DNA of 17,209 nt from JBBSMX01 sp038232935 (GCA_038232935.1 JBBSMX010000088.1:1-17209), one strand, 5' to 3'. Positions 7,344 to 15,192 are shown, counted from the first letter of the stretch. Made by a program: numbers and translations. Notes: generated by a model from the sequence alone, not told the origin.

Positions 7344-8050
7344 TTTCTCCCCGCTCATCATCCTCCCGCTCCGTAGGGGCAGGCCTCGTGCTTGCCCGAG
7401 GTAGGGCGACAACGAGAGTCGCCCCTACAGTCGTCCTGTGGGTCTTCGTGCTGTGTTTTGCGGCGTCCCCGGCGAGAGCTCAGTCGGTGGCAGACTATTA
7501 CCACGCCGCTGCGCAGCAGTACATCGGCGGCCAGAACGCCGAAGCCGAACGGGCGGCCGAGGCCGGCCTCGCCCTCGACCCGAACAACGCGAAGTTGCAG
7601 GCCCTTTTGGAGAAGATCCGCGAGCGTAACCCGGACGACAGCGGCGGCGAACAGCAGAAACAGGACAACGCCGATCAGCAAAAGGAAGGCGAGGGCGAGC
7701 AGCAGGAAAACGCCGAGAACGGCGAGCAGGAGGAGCGCAATGCGGAGTCCGAAGGCGAGCCGCAAGACGAGCAGGACCCGCAGCAGGAGGACCAGCAACA
7801 ACCCGAGGAGCCGTCGGAGCAGGAGCCGCAGGACGAACGCGAGGGCAACGCCGGGTCCGAAGGCGAGCAGGCCCCGTCGAACCCGCAGGGCGGCGGCAAC
7901 ACAGCGACGCCGTTCGAGGTAAAGCCCGGCAAGATGAGCCGTGCCGAGGCCGAGCGTATCCTCCGCGCCATCGAATCGGACGAACTGGAACTGCTGCGCG
8001 ACGTCCAGCGCCGCCGCGCCCGCCCCCGCTACGTCGAAAAAGACTGGTGA
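7340..8050 (+). CDS. batC: BatC-like exported protein with Gln/Glu-rich region
   Basis: The 236 residues have a long leader ending in VVLWVFVLCFAASPARAQ (cleavage near 48). One or two TPR-like helices follow (50-95, with YIGGQNAEAERAAEAGLALDP). Residues 97-187 form a disordered, very acidic Gln/Glu/Asn-rich stretch. The conserved BatC-type tail reads KMSRAEAERILRAIESDE and ends RYVEKDW. That Met-Ser/Glu-rich helix and basic tail ending near KDW or KNW is the usual BatC C-terminus as I know it from Bacteroides relatives. The n-region of the leader is encoded by a palindromic repeat (7373-7428) and is unusually long. Four-base overlaps (ATGA, GTGA) couple it to both neighbours. Confidence 0.75.
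   Translation: MISPRSSSSRSVGAGLVLARGRATTRVAPTVVLWVFVLCFAASPARAQSVADYYHAAAQQYIGGQNAEAERAAEAGLALDPNNAKLQALLEKIRERNPDDSGGEQQKQDNADQQKEGEGEQQENAENGEQEERNAESEGEPQDEQDPQQEDQQQPEEPSEQEPQDEREGNAGSEGEQAPSNPQGGGNTATPFEVKPGKMSRAEAERILRAIESDELELLRDVQRRRARPRYVEKDW
7373..7428. repeat. REP-like double-hairpin element inside the batC signal-peptide region
   Basis: The outer arms GTAGGGGC (7373-7380) and GCCCCTAC (7421-7428) are perfect. Inside are GGGCA...TGCCC and GGGCGAC...GTCGCCC pairs, so the element can fold as two adjacent hairpins within a larger one. It lies in frame in batC, upstream of the hydrophobic core of the leader. The last arm with the bases that follow, to 7439, matches 2910-2928 with one mismatch. 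Elements of the GTAGGGGC type are a known style of dispersed intergenic repeat; coding use is the odd part. Confidence 0.7.
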
Positions 8051-9915
8051 GCCGAATGCCGAATGCCAAATGTCGGGTGTCGAGTGGATGGCGCGGTCTG
8101 AGCGTGCTGCTGGGGTTGTGCATGCTCTTCGCGCATCCGGCTTCGGCGCAAATCACCGTCCACGCCTACGTCGACAAAACGATCATGGGCGAGGCCGAGA
8201 CGCTGACGTACACCGTCGAAGCCCGCGGCGCCTTCCGCGACCTCAACCGGATCACCGCGCCGACGACGCGCGGCCTCATGGCCGTCCAGACAAGCCCCGT
8301 CCAGAGTTGGGACGTCGCGATCCTGGGCGGCCAGACCCGGCAGCAGCTCACGCTCCAGTGGCAGTACCGCCCCATCGGCACCGGCACGGCCTACCTCGAT
8401 GCCGTCACCCTTCGCCTCGACGGGCAGGATTACACGACCGATCCCATCGTGGTGACCGTCGTCTCCCAGTCCCAGCGGCCTTCGATGCCGACGTGGGTCC
8501 CGAGCCCCACCGGCTCCCCGCGCCCCGACCCCACGGCCGACGCGCCCCCGTCCGACCTCTTCATCCGCGCCGAGCCGTCATCGGCCACGGCCTACGTCGG
8601 CGAGCAGGTCGTCATCGACTATGTCCTCTATTTCGAGGCGGGCGTACAGCCACGCAATAGCCGAATCGCGAGCGCGTGGGACGCCGACGGCTTCTGGCGC
8701 GAGGAGTTGGAGCTGGACCGGTTCGTCGGGACACGGTCGGTGGATGTCGGCGGGCGGCGGTTCGAGGCGGCAGCGATCAAGCGGATGGCCGTCTTCCCCA
8801 CGCGTTCGGGCCGGCTCCAGGTGGACTCGCTCGACGTGGAGGTGGACGTGCTGCGCGCGACGAGGCTGGGCGGCACGCGCGGCTTCACCTTCAACCCCTT
8901 CGGCTCGCGCTTCGAGCGAGAGACCGTCACGGCTGCGCCGGTGATCGTCGATGTCCGCCCGCTCCCGCCCGGCGCGCCGCCCTCTTTCGCCGGAGCCGTC
9001 GGGCAGTTCGGGCTCGCCGTCGAGGCGGACCGCAGCGAGGTCGACGTGGGCGAGCCGGTCCGTGTGACGGCGACGCTCTCCGGGCGCGGCAACATCGCCA
9101 CGCTCGACGCGCCGGACTGGGAGACCCCGGCCTCCCTCGAACAGTACTCCGCCAGGGCGAGCGAGCAGATCGACCGGCGCGCCGAGGAGATCCGCGGACA
9201 GAAGGCGTTCACCTTCACCGTCGTGCCTCGCTACGGTGGCACCTTCACGCTCCCGCCCGTCACGTGGAGCTATTTCGAGCCTGAGGAGGGCGTGTACCAA
9301 ACCCTCCAATCCGACTCGCTCCGGCTGCACGTAGTCGGTCCCGCTGCTCCCCTCGCCGAGGCCGCGCCGCCCGCCGCCGACCCGAACGCCCTCATCGGCC
9401 CGATGCAAGACGCGACGTGGCGTCGGCGCGAGGCGTTCGTCCCGTTCTACGCCCGGCCGTGGGTGTGGGCCGGCTTCGCGGTTCCGGCGCTCGCCCTCCT
9501 CGCGCTCGTTGCCGTCCGCCACTTCCGGGACCGCGATGAGGACTCGCCGTACATCCGCAGCCTCCGCGCCTTCCCCGCCGCCGAACGCAGCTTGCAGGAA
9601 GCCAAAGCCCTGCTCGAAGCGGGCGACGCGCGCGGCTTCTACGCCGGGCTCGAACGCACGCTCCGCCTGTTCCTCTCCGACCGCCTCGACACCGCCGCGC
9701 ACGGCCTCTCGCTCTCCGAACTCGGTGCCCTCCTGACCGAGCGCGCCGTTACACCCGAGACCCGAGCGGACATGCTGCGGCTTGTGCGGGAAAGCGAGGA
9801 GGCGCAGTTCGCCCCGTTCGTTCGTTCCGCCTCGGCCACAGATACCGACCGAGCGGCCCGGCTCATGGCCGCCGTGGACGCGGAAGCTCCTCCCCTGAAC
9901 CCGGAGGCGGCATGA
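8047..9915 (+). CDS. batD: BatD, large exported membrane protein
   Basis: The 622 residues begin with a signal peptide ending HPASAQ (cleavage near 34). Long extracytoplasmic beta-sandwich domains follow, with repeated BatD-type motifs: VDKTIMGEAETLTYTVEARG near 42-61, SATAYVGEQVVIDYVLYF near 179, and DRSEVDVGEPVRVTATLSGRGNI near 327. One membrane helix spans about 472-492 (WAGFAVPALALLALVAV). A cytoplasmic helical tail follows, with ALLEAGDARGFYAGLERTLRLFLSDRL and ESEEAQFAPF. Length and order fit BatD (DUF4381/BatD family). The GTG at 8047 overlaps the batC stop; ATG at 8056 is an alternative. The first codons lie in a degenerate 7-base repeat. Confidence 0.88.
   Translation: MSRMPNAKCRVSSGWRGLSVLLGLCMLFAHPASAQITVHAYVDKTIMGEAETLTYTVEARGAFRDLNRITAPTTRGLMAVQTSPVQSWDVAILGGQTRQQLTLQWQYRPIGTGTAYLDAVTLRLDGQDYTTDPIVVTVVSQSQRPSMPTWVPSPTGSPRPDPTADAPPSDLFIRAEPSSATAYVGEQVVIDYVLYFEAGVQPRNSRIASAWDADGFWREELELDRFVGTRSVDVGGRRFEAAAIKRMAVFPTRSGRLQVDSLDVEVDVLRATRLGGTRGFTFNPFGSRFERETVTAAPVIVDVRPLPPGAPPSFAGAVGQFGLAVEADRSEVDVGEPVRVTATLSGRGNIATLDAPDWETPASLEQYSARASEQIDRRAEEIRGQKAFTFTVVPRYGGTFTLPPVTWSYFEPEEGVYQTLQSDSLRLHVVGPAAPLAEAAPPAADPNALIGPMQDATWRRREAFVPFYARPWVWAGFAVPALALLALVAVRHFRDRDEDSPYIRSLRAFPAAERSLQEAKALLEAGDARGFYAGLERTLRLFLSDRLDTAAHGLSLSELGALLTERAVTPETRADMLRLVRESEEAQFAPFVRSASATDTDRAARLMAAVDAEAPPLNPEAA
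8051..8085. repeat. Five degenerate 7-base tandem units at the batD start
   Basis: The units are GCCGAAT, GCCGAAT, GCCAAAT, GTCGGGT and GTCGAGT in tandem, immediately after the batC stop. They encode the N-terminal residues of BatD, ahead of the signal-peptide core. Because seven is not a multiple of three, gain or loss of a unit would shift the frame unless translation began downstream of it. Start codon candidates GTG 8047 and ATG 8056 lie before and within the array. Confidence 0.55.
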
Positions 9916-10646
9916 TCCTGCTCGTCCTCCTCGCCCTGCTCCTGCCTGCGCAATCCCAGCCTAACGCCGATGCGTTGTTCGCGCTCGGCAACCGGCTCTA
10001 TAGTGAGGGCGACGCGCGCGGCGCGGCAGCGGCGTACGAAGGCGTGCTGGATACGGGCTGGACGAGTCTCGCGCTCGAACTGAACCTCGGCAACGCGTAC
10101 TTCGGGGCCGGGCAGCTCGGCCAGGCCGTGCTGCACTTCGAGCGGGCGCACCGGCTCGCGCCCCGCAACGCGGACGTGCAGCATAACCTTCGGCTCGCCC
10201 GCGAGCGCGTCGACTTGGAGGCGGCACCTCCGCTCGCCCCGGCCGATGCTGCAGCGCGGTGGCTGTCGGCGTACGTCGGTGCGGACAGCGTGGCGATGGG
10301 GCTGTTCGCGCTCTACCTCGCCGTGCTCGGACTCGTCGGGTTCCGGCTGTGGAGACGGGACTCGCGGCCGTGGCTGCGGCGCTCGCTCGTGGTCCTCGTT
10401 CCGCTCCTGCTGCTCGTGACGGTCGCCGCCGTGCTGACGGCGCGCTACGAGGACCGACCGCGCGCCGTCGTCGTGGCAAGCGAAGTGGCGGTGCGAACGT
10501 CGCCCTCTTCCACGGCCGGCGCCATCCACAATGCGCCGGAAGGGGCCGTGCTCATCGTCACGGCCGAGCGAGGCGCGTGGCGCGGCGTCCGGTTGCCCGA
10601 CGGCACGGTGGGCTGGGCCGAGGCGTCCGCACTCGAAGAGATCTAA
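9912..10646 (+). CDS. batE: BatE, TPR and SH3-domain membrane protein
   Basis: The 244 residues start with a short leader (MILLVLLALLLPAQS). TPR helices span about 20-100 (LFALGNRLYSEGDARGAAAAY, LELNLGNAYFGAGQLGQAVLHF). Two membrane helices follow (about 127-145 and 158-175), then a C-terminal bacterial SH3 domain (about 184-242: AVRTSPSS, GAVLIVTAERGAWRGVRLPDG, VGWAEASAL). This TPR-2TM-SH3 order is typical of BatE. SH3b domains of this type often bind cell-wall peptides, but the ligand here is unknown. The ATG overlaps the batD stop (ATGA). It is the last gene of the coupled operon. Confidence 0.85.
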   Translation: MILLVLLALLLPAQSQPNADALFALGNRLYSEGDARGAAAAYEGVLDTGWTSLALELNLGNAYFGAGQLGQAVLHFERAHRLAPRNADVQHNLRLARERVDLEAAPPLAPADAAARWLSAYVGADSVAMGLFALYLAVLGLVGFRLWRRDSRPWLRRSLVVLVPLLLLVTVAAVLTARYEDRPRAVVVASEVAVRTSPSSTAGAIHNAPEGAVLIVTAERGAWRGVRLPDGTVGWAEASALEEI

Positions 10647-10694
10647 GCGGTACGAACGGGAGCGAGGGGATGTGGTAGTTTCCCCTGTCACCGC
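10647..10694 (+). terminator. Possible stem-loop after batE
   Basis: Just after the batE stop, GCGGT (10647-10651) can pair with ACCGC (10690-10694). Inside it AGGGGA (10665-10670) pairs with TCCCCT (10681-10686) around a 10-base loop. No T-run follows, so termination is only a guess. The same 71-base gap probably also holds the thymidine kinase promoter; no clear -33/-7 pair is visible. Confidence 0.3.
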
Positions 10695-10717
10695 ACCTAG
10701 AACCTCACCCTGCCACG

Positions 10718-11356
10718 ATGGAGCCGCACGTCCTACCCCCGAACGACGCCGAGCGCCGAGGCTGGATCGAGGTCATCTGCGGGTCGATGTTCAGCGGGAA
10801 GACGGAGGAGCTGATCCGTCGCCTCAAGCGCGCCCGCATCGCCCGACAGCAGGTCGAGATCTTCAAGCCCGCCCTCGACAACCGCTACGCCCAGACCGCC
10901 GTCGTCTCGCACGACGAGAACGCGATCCCGTCGATCGTCGTCGACACGGCGGACCAGATCCTGCTGCTGGCCGGCGAGGCGGCGGTGATCGGGATCGACG
11001 AGGCGCAGTTCTTTGGGACGGAGATCGTCGGTGTCTGCGAAGCCCTCGCGCGGCAGGGGCGGCGTGTGCTCGTGGCCGGGCTCGATCAGGACTTCCGCGG
11101 CCGGCCATTCGAGCCGCTCCCGCAGCTCATGGCCGTGGCGGAGTACGTCACGAAGCTGCACGCGATCTGCGTCGTCTGCGGCGCGCCGGCCAACCACTCG
11201 CAGCGGCTCGTCGCGAGCGACGACCGCGTGCTCGTCGGCGAGAAGGAGGCGTACGAGCCGCGCTGCCGGCTCCACTTCGAACCACCCGCCAAGCCCTCGG
11301 CACCCCCGACGAAGGCTCGGCATCCCGAGCCGAGCGAGCGCATCGAGCAACCCTAG
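10718..11356 (+). CDS. tdk: Thymidine kinase, class II
   Basis: It phosphorylates thymidine with ATP in the pyrimidine salvage pathway. The 212 residues show the P-loop GSMFSGKT (22-29), FKPALDNRY (49-57), the DEAQFF motif (94-99) with the likely catalytic Glu95, and GLDQDFRGRPFEPLPQLMA (121-139). The structural zinc ligands are Cys151, Cys154, Cys183 and His186, so the usual fourth Cys is a His here. A Pro-rich tail of about 25 residues extends past the conserved C-terminus. It stands alone between the Bat operon and the J-domain gene. The ATG at 10718 leaves a short leader before WIEVICGSMFSGKT, as in many relatives. Confidence 0.95.
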   Translation: MEPHVLPPNDAERRGWIEVICGSMFSGKTEELIRRLKRARIARQQVEIFKPALDNRYAQTAVVSHDENAIPSIVVDTADQILLLAGEAAVIGIDEAQFFGTEIVGVCEALARQGRRVLVAGLDQDFRGRPFEPLPQLMAVAEYVTKLHAICVVCGAPANHSQRLVASDDRVLVGEKEAYEPRCRLHFEPPAKPSAPPTKARHPEPSERIEQP

Positions 11357-11380
11357 CGGGGCGTCCGCGTCCTATCCGCC

Positions 11381-11881
11381 GTGTCCTCCTTCCCCGAATC
11401 GGCGCTGACGCTCCTCCTCGGCCTTGCCCTGTTGGCGGCCGTGCTCGGCGTCGGCGCGTGGCTCGCCGCCCGCGTCCTCCAGCGCCGACGGGAGCGGGCG
11501 GAGGCGGCCGGCGACACCCCGCGCGGTTGGGGCGGGCGCGACCACGAGCGGGTCCGGAACAAGTATTTCGAGAAGGAGCGGCGCGCCCGTGCCCAGCGCT
11601 CGCGCCACCGCCACGCCCACGGAGCGCCGCGGGCTTCCGCTCCTCCTCCCGCGACGGGGACCCCCGGCCCCATCAACCTCGAACGGCTCCACAGCGAGAC
11701 CCTCGGGCTCGGCGACACGATCACGCCCCACCACGTGCGGCAGGCCTACAAGCAGCGCGTGCGCGAGTACCACCCGGATCAGGTAGCCCGCCTCGGCGTC
11801 AAGCTCCGCGTGCTGGCCGAGGAGGAGATGAAGCGGATCAACGAAGCCTATGCCTATTTCCGCAAGCGGTACGGCTTTTGA
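11381..11881 (+). CDS. Membrane-anchored J-domain protein
   Basis: The 166 residues have one N-terminal membrane helix (about 8-31), a basic, low-complexity linker (35-95) and a C-terminal J-domain (about 100-166). The J-domain contains VREYHPDQVARLG with the HPD triad at 131-133 and the helix IV motif MKRINEAYAYFRKRYGF. J-domains stimulate DnaK ATPase; the topology puts this one in the cytoplasm at the membrane, like DjlA-type proteins but without the TerB domain. The start is GTG, 24 bases after the tdk stop, so co-transcription with tdk is possible. The client is unknown. Confidence 0.85.
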   Translation: MSSFPESALTLLLGLALLAAVLGVGAWLAARVLQRRRERAEAAGDTPRGWGGRDHERVRNKYFEKERRARAQRSRHRHAHGAPRASAPPPATGTPGPINLERLHSETLGLGDTITPHHVRQAYKQRVREYHPDQVARLGVKLRVLAEEEMKRINEAYAYFRKRYGF

Positions 11882-12036
11882 AATGGGACACGCAAGCACC
11901 GCAATGGGGTGTAAAACCACGCCCTGTGCCGTCTCTCGATGCAAGGGAGGCGGTAACGCGCTGGTAATCTGCCACCCCGGTAGGCAGAATCTCCACCCTT
12001 GCTGTCCCTCCACGCTTCAGCGGAACCCTCGCGCTC
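11882..12036. other. Intergenic region between J-domain and RDD genes
   Basis: In these 155 bases I see no coding frame or RNA gene. TCTGCC (11968-11973) and GGCAGA (11983-11988) form a small inverted repeat around a 9-base loop. No T-tract follows and there is no recognisable riboswitch. It probably carries the promoter of the RDD gene. Confidence 0.4.
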
Positions 12037-12675
12037 ATGGATTCACGCCTCGACTTCTCCGATCTGGCCGGGTTGATGGACGTGCCGGAAATACCCCCGG
12101 CAAACCCGTTCGAATCAGAGACCCTCACGCTCGATGACCTCGACGACCTCGCGCCCGGCGGCGACGGCGCGGCGACAGCACCCCCGCCGCCCCCATCGGT
12201 CGCGCCCGAACTCGCCACCCGATGCCTCGCCAAGCTCGTCGACGGCGCGGTGGCGCTCCTGTTTTACGGGCTGGTCTCCGCCTTCTTTTCCAGCTGGTTC
12301 CACGCCTTCTTCCTCGGCGGTCTCGCCGCGAGCGTCTACTTCCTCGTCTCCGACGGGCTCGACGTGGACTTCATGCGGCGGCGGTCCCTCGGCAAGCGGG
12401 TGATGGGACTCACCGTCGAGTGCATCGACGGGACCCGGTGCACCCTCGCGGGCTCGGTCCAGCGCAACTGGATGTTCACGGTGATCTTTTTCGCGCAGGC
12501 GTTCACGTTCGTCGCGCCCGCCGTCAGCGTGCTGATCGTGCTGGCCGCGCTCGGCCTCGTCGGGTATGAAACGTACTGGATCGTTACGAACCCCAATGGC
12601 ATCCGGTGGGGCGACGACCTCGCCGGCACCGAGGTGCTCCAGCCCGTCCCCGCAGCGAAAGCGGCGGCCCGATAA
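12037..12675 (+). CDS. RDD family membrane protein
   Basis: The 212 residues begin with an acidic, Pro-rich cytoplasmic segment of about 57 residues. The RDD domain follows: ATRCLAKLVDGAVALLFYG (family Arg and Asp in the first helix), a second helix near 86-104, RRRSLGKRVMGLTV after it (about 114-126), and a third hydrophobic region at 146-176. It ends with WGDDLAGTEVL, the usual RDD ending. The function of RDD proteins is mostly unknown; some affect ion or osmotic stress. The long acidic leader is not typical. It sits alone, upstream of dnaX. Confidence 0.85.
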   Translation: MDSRLDFSDLAGLMDVPEIPPANPFESETLTLDDLDDLAPGGDGAATAPPPPPSVAPELATRCLAKLVDGAVALLFYGLVSAFFSSWFHAFFLGGLAASVYFLVSDGLDVDFMRRRSLGKRVMGLTVECIDGTRCTLAGSVQRNWMFTVIFFAQAFTFVAPAVSVLIVLAALGLVGYETYWIVTNPNGIRWGDDLAGTEVLQPVPAAKAAAR

Positions 12676-12701
12676 AGACCCCGCCGGCAGGGGCCGTGAC
12701 A

Positions 12702-12717
12702 GCGAGCTTCTGCTCGC
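12702..12717 (+). terminator. Small hairpin between RDD gene and dnaX
   Basis: GCGAGC (12702-12707) and GCTCGC (12712-12717) form a six-base stem with a TTCT loop, 26 bases after the RDD stop. No T-run follows. It may end RDD transcription or lie in the dnaX leader. Confidence 0.3.
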
Positions 12718-12788
12718 CTGGAGGGTTGCGGCGCTAGCGGCGCGGAGGTAAGTTGGCGGAGCCCCGATCCCCCGCCGCACCACCTCCT

Positions 12789-14777
12789 ATGGCCGACGCC
12801 TCCCGCTACCTCGTCACCGCCCGCAAGTACCGCCCGCAGACCTTCGCCGACCTCGTCTCGCAGGAGCACGTCACCGAGACGCTTCAGAACGCGATCCTGC
12901 ACGACCGGCTCGCCCACGCCTACCTCTTCAGCGGGCCGCGTGGCGTTGGCAAGACGACGGCGGCGCGGCTTCTGGCGAAGGCCATCAACTGCGAAACCCC
13001 GCTCGCCGAGCGCGACGGGGCCGAGCCCTGCCGGACATGCGACCGCTGCCGCTCCTTCGAGGAGGGTCGCAGCCTCGACGTGACGGAGATCGACGCGGCC
13101 TCGAACAACGGCGTCGACGATATCCGCGACTTGCAGGAACGCCTCCGGATTCCGCCGCAGGGTGCAAACCGGAAAGTCTACATCGTGGACGAAGTCCACA
13201 TGCTCTCGAAGCCGGCGTTCAACGCGCTCCTCAAGACGCTCGAAGAGCCGCCGCCGCACATCCTATTCATCTTCGCCACGACGGAGCCGCACAAGGTCCT
13301 CCCGACGATCCTCTCGCGCTGCCAGCGGTTCGACTTCCGGCGGATCACCGTGCCCGAGACCGTCGAGCGGCTGCGCGAGATCTGCGCCGCCGAAGCCATC
13401 GACGCCGACGAACCCTCGCTCCACCTCATCGCCCGGAAGGGCGACGGCGCGCTCCGCGACGCCCTCTCCATCTTCGACCAGTCCATCTCGCTCTGCGGCA
13501 CAACGCTCCGCTACCCCGAGCTCGCCGACGCGCTCGGGGTGGTCGAGACGGACTTGTTCTTCGATGTGTCGGACGCCGTGCAGGGCGGCGACCGCGCCGG
13601 GCTGCTGCGCCTCGTAGAGACGCTCGTGCGCCGGGGCTACGACCTGCAGGAGTTCCTCAACGGCCTCGCCGAGCACTACCGCGGCCTCTACGTCGCCGCC
13701 TCGACCCAGTCGGCCGACCTCATCGAAGCCGACGCCGCCACGCGGGAACGCTACCTCAACTCGGTCGACGACCTCGCCGAGCCCGACCTGCTCCGCGCGC
13801 TGATGGTGATCGACGAGGCTGAGCGCGAGATCAAGAACAGCCCGCAGCCCCGGCTCAAGCTCGAACTCGCTCTGCTCAAGCTCGCCAGCCTCGACCGCAC
13901 GGCCGACCTCCGCGCGCTCCTGCACAAGCTCGACCGGCTCGAACGGATGATCGAGCGCGGCGAGGTTCTCTCGTCCGCTCCGCCCCCCACCGCTGAGCGC
14001 ACTCCGGCGCAGACGGCGGAACCCGCAACGCCTACCTACGCATCGGCCCCGACCGCTCCGCCCGCTGCTCCTCCGCCTGCTTCGGAGCCCACGGTGCCCG
14101 AGCCGGCTCCTGAAGAATCGACCGCCGCTGACTATCAGACTGCTCCGCCTCCGGATTCAGATCCGGAGATGACCGACCGCGACGAGCGCGATGAGCCGCC
14201 CTCTCCTCCACCCGCGATCCCCGCCCCCCCCTCGGCACCAGCAAAGCCGAAGGAAGACAAGCTCGACTTCCGCCACGGGCTGTTCGGCGTCCCGGCGCTC
14301 CAGCGCAAAAGCACGCCGGACGGCGGCGGCCCCTCCGCTACGCTCGGCGACGGAGCGAGCGGTCGAGTCGACGCCGTCAGCGTCGCCGCGGTAGACGTGC
14401 ATTTCGGCGTATCGCTCCAGCGGGTGCGCGACGTCTGGCCCCGGCTGATCGCGACGGTAAAGGCCGAGCGGCCGTCCGTGGCCGGCGTGCTCGCCCACGT
14501 CGAGCCCGTCGCTGTCGAGCACGGGACGGTGCAGGTGGCCGTCCCGACGGCCTTCGTGCAGCGGCTCCTCAAGAGCGAAGAGGCGACGTTCGTCGAGGCA
14601 CTCGCCGGGGCGATGGGCGAGGAGCCGCCCCCGCTCGCTTTCGTCGTCCACACCGGGTCCGCCGCCGAAACCGCCGCGCCGATCGACCCGTTCGAGCGCA
14701 TCAAACAGCTTCGGCACGAGCACCCCGTCATCCGCGCGATCTTCGAGCAGTTCGGCGGCGAGATCGTGTGGACGTGA
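12789..14777 (+). CDS. dnaX: DNA polymerase III subunit gamma/tau
   Basis: This is the motor subunit of the clamp loader that opens the beta clamp at primed DNA. The 662 residues start at ATG 12789; a TTG 36 bases upstream is in frame but gives no conserved residues. The sequence shows YRPQTFADLVSQEHV, Walker A GPRGVGKT (49-56), zinc cysteines 68, 81, 84 and 87, Walker B VDEVHML (133-139), and the SRC motif (176-178). A Pro/Thr/Glu-rich linker spans about 395-500, and a C-terminal tau-like domain follows (about 535-640). No A-rich slippery site was seen, so a shorter gamma form by frameshift is not evident. It heads the conserved dnaX-ybaB-recR cluster. Confidence 0.96.
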   Translation: MADASRYLVTARKYRPQTFADLVSQEHVTETLQNAILHDRLAHAYLFSGPRGVGKTTAARLLAKAINCETPLAERDGAEPCRTCDRCRSFEEGRSLDVTEIDAASNNGVDDIRDLQERLRIPPQGANRKVYIVDEVHMLSKPAFNALLKTLEEPPPHILFIFATTEPHKVLPTILSRCQRFDFRRITVPETVERLREICAAEAIDADEPSLHLIARKGDGALRDALSIFDQSISLCGTTLRYPELADALGVVETDLFFDVSDAVQGGDRAGLLRLVETLVRRGYDLQEFLNGLAEHYRGLYVAASTQSADLIEADAATRERYLNSVDDLAEPDLLRALMVIDEAEREIKNSPQPRLKLELALLKLASLDRTADLRALLHKLDRLERMIERGEVLSSAPPPTAERTPAQTAEPATPTYASAPTAPPAAPPPASEPTVPEPAPEESTAADYQTAPPPDSDPEMTDRDERDEPPSPPPAIPAPPSAPAKPKEDKLDFRHGLFGVPALQRKSTPDGGGPSATLGDGASGRVDAVSVAAVDVHFGVSLQRVRDVWPRLIATVKAERPSVAGVLAHVEPVAVEHGTVQVAVPTAFVQRLLKSEEATFVEALAGAMGEEPPPLAFVVHTGSAAETAAPIDPFERIKQLRHEHPVIRAIFEQFGGEIVWT

Positions 14778-14804
14778 GGGCGTGAGAACGGCTCTCCATC
14801 CCCA

Positions 14805-14840
14805 CCCTCTCCCCTTCCCCCTCTCTCCCTTTCCCTCCCC
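14805..14840 (+). repeat. 36-base pure pyrimidine tract upstream of ybaB
   Basis: Between the dnaX stop and the ybaB start, 36 consecutive bases on the plus strand are C or T only, in blocks such as CCCTCTCCCC and CTCTCTCCC. Nearby sequence from about 14792 is also mostly C/T. It lies in the ybaB leader, where a purine-rich ribosome site might be expected instead. It has no stem and encodes nothing. Confidence 0.7.
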
Positions 14841-14853
14841 GACCCCTACGAAA

Positions 14854-15192
14854 ATGGACCAACCCAACATGGCCGACCTGTTCGGCAAGATGATGGAGAT
14901 GCAGCAGAAGATGGCCGAGACGCAGGAGGCCCTCGCCGGCAAAACCGCCACGGCCGAGGCCGGCGGCGGCATGGTGAAGGTCACCGCGAATGCCGCCGGC
15001 CGCGTCGTCTCGATCAAGATGGAAAAGGAAGTTGTCAGCCCTGACGACCTCGAACTGCTCGAAGACCTGCTGGTCGCCGGCATCAACAAGGCGCTCGAAG
15101 AGGCCGAGCAGGTGCGCGAGACCGAGATGAAAAAGGTAGCCGGCACCATGCTCCCGCCCGGCTTGGACCTCGGCGGCCTCATGGGCGGCTGA
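14854..15192 (+). CDS. ybaB: YbaB/EbfC nucleoid-associated protein
   Basis: This 112-residue protein belongs to the small DNA-binding, dimeric YbaB family, which is often encoded between dnaX and recR, as here. The sequence shows a Met/Gln-rich first helix (LFGKMMEMQQKMAETQEAL), a central beta sheet (GGGMVKVTANAAGRVVSIKM), the conserved DDLELLEDLLVAGINKALEEAE helix region and a Gly-rich C-terminus. The ATG at 14854 was chosen because it begins right after the pyrimidine tract; an upstream GTG would translate that tract. ATG 14869 is a second option. Confidence 0.92.
   Translation: MDQPNMADLFGKMMEMQQKMAETQEALAGKTATAEAGGGMVKVTANAAGRVVSIKMEKEVVSPDDLELLEDLLVAGINKALEEAEQVRETEMKKVAGTMLPPGLDLGGLMGG

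Noticed and set aside
8578..9702. Minus-strand frame of 374 codons opposite batD
   Set aside because: Antisense shadow of a confidently identified gene, of biased composition and with no domain.
11941..12000. Possible tRNA or riboswitch between the J-domain and RDD genes
   Set aside because: Only a six-base hairpin is present; no cloverleaf, T-loop or known aptamer pattern can be drawn.
12789..14777. Programmed frameshift in dnaX producing a gamma form
   Set aside because: I looked for an A AAA AAG-type slippery run before the linker and found none; the longest A run near the end is CGCAAAAGC at about 14307, without the pattern.
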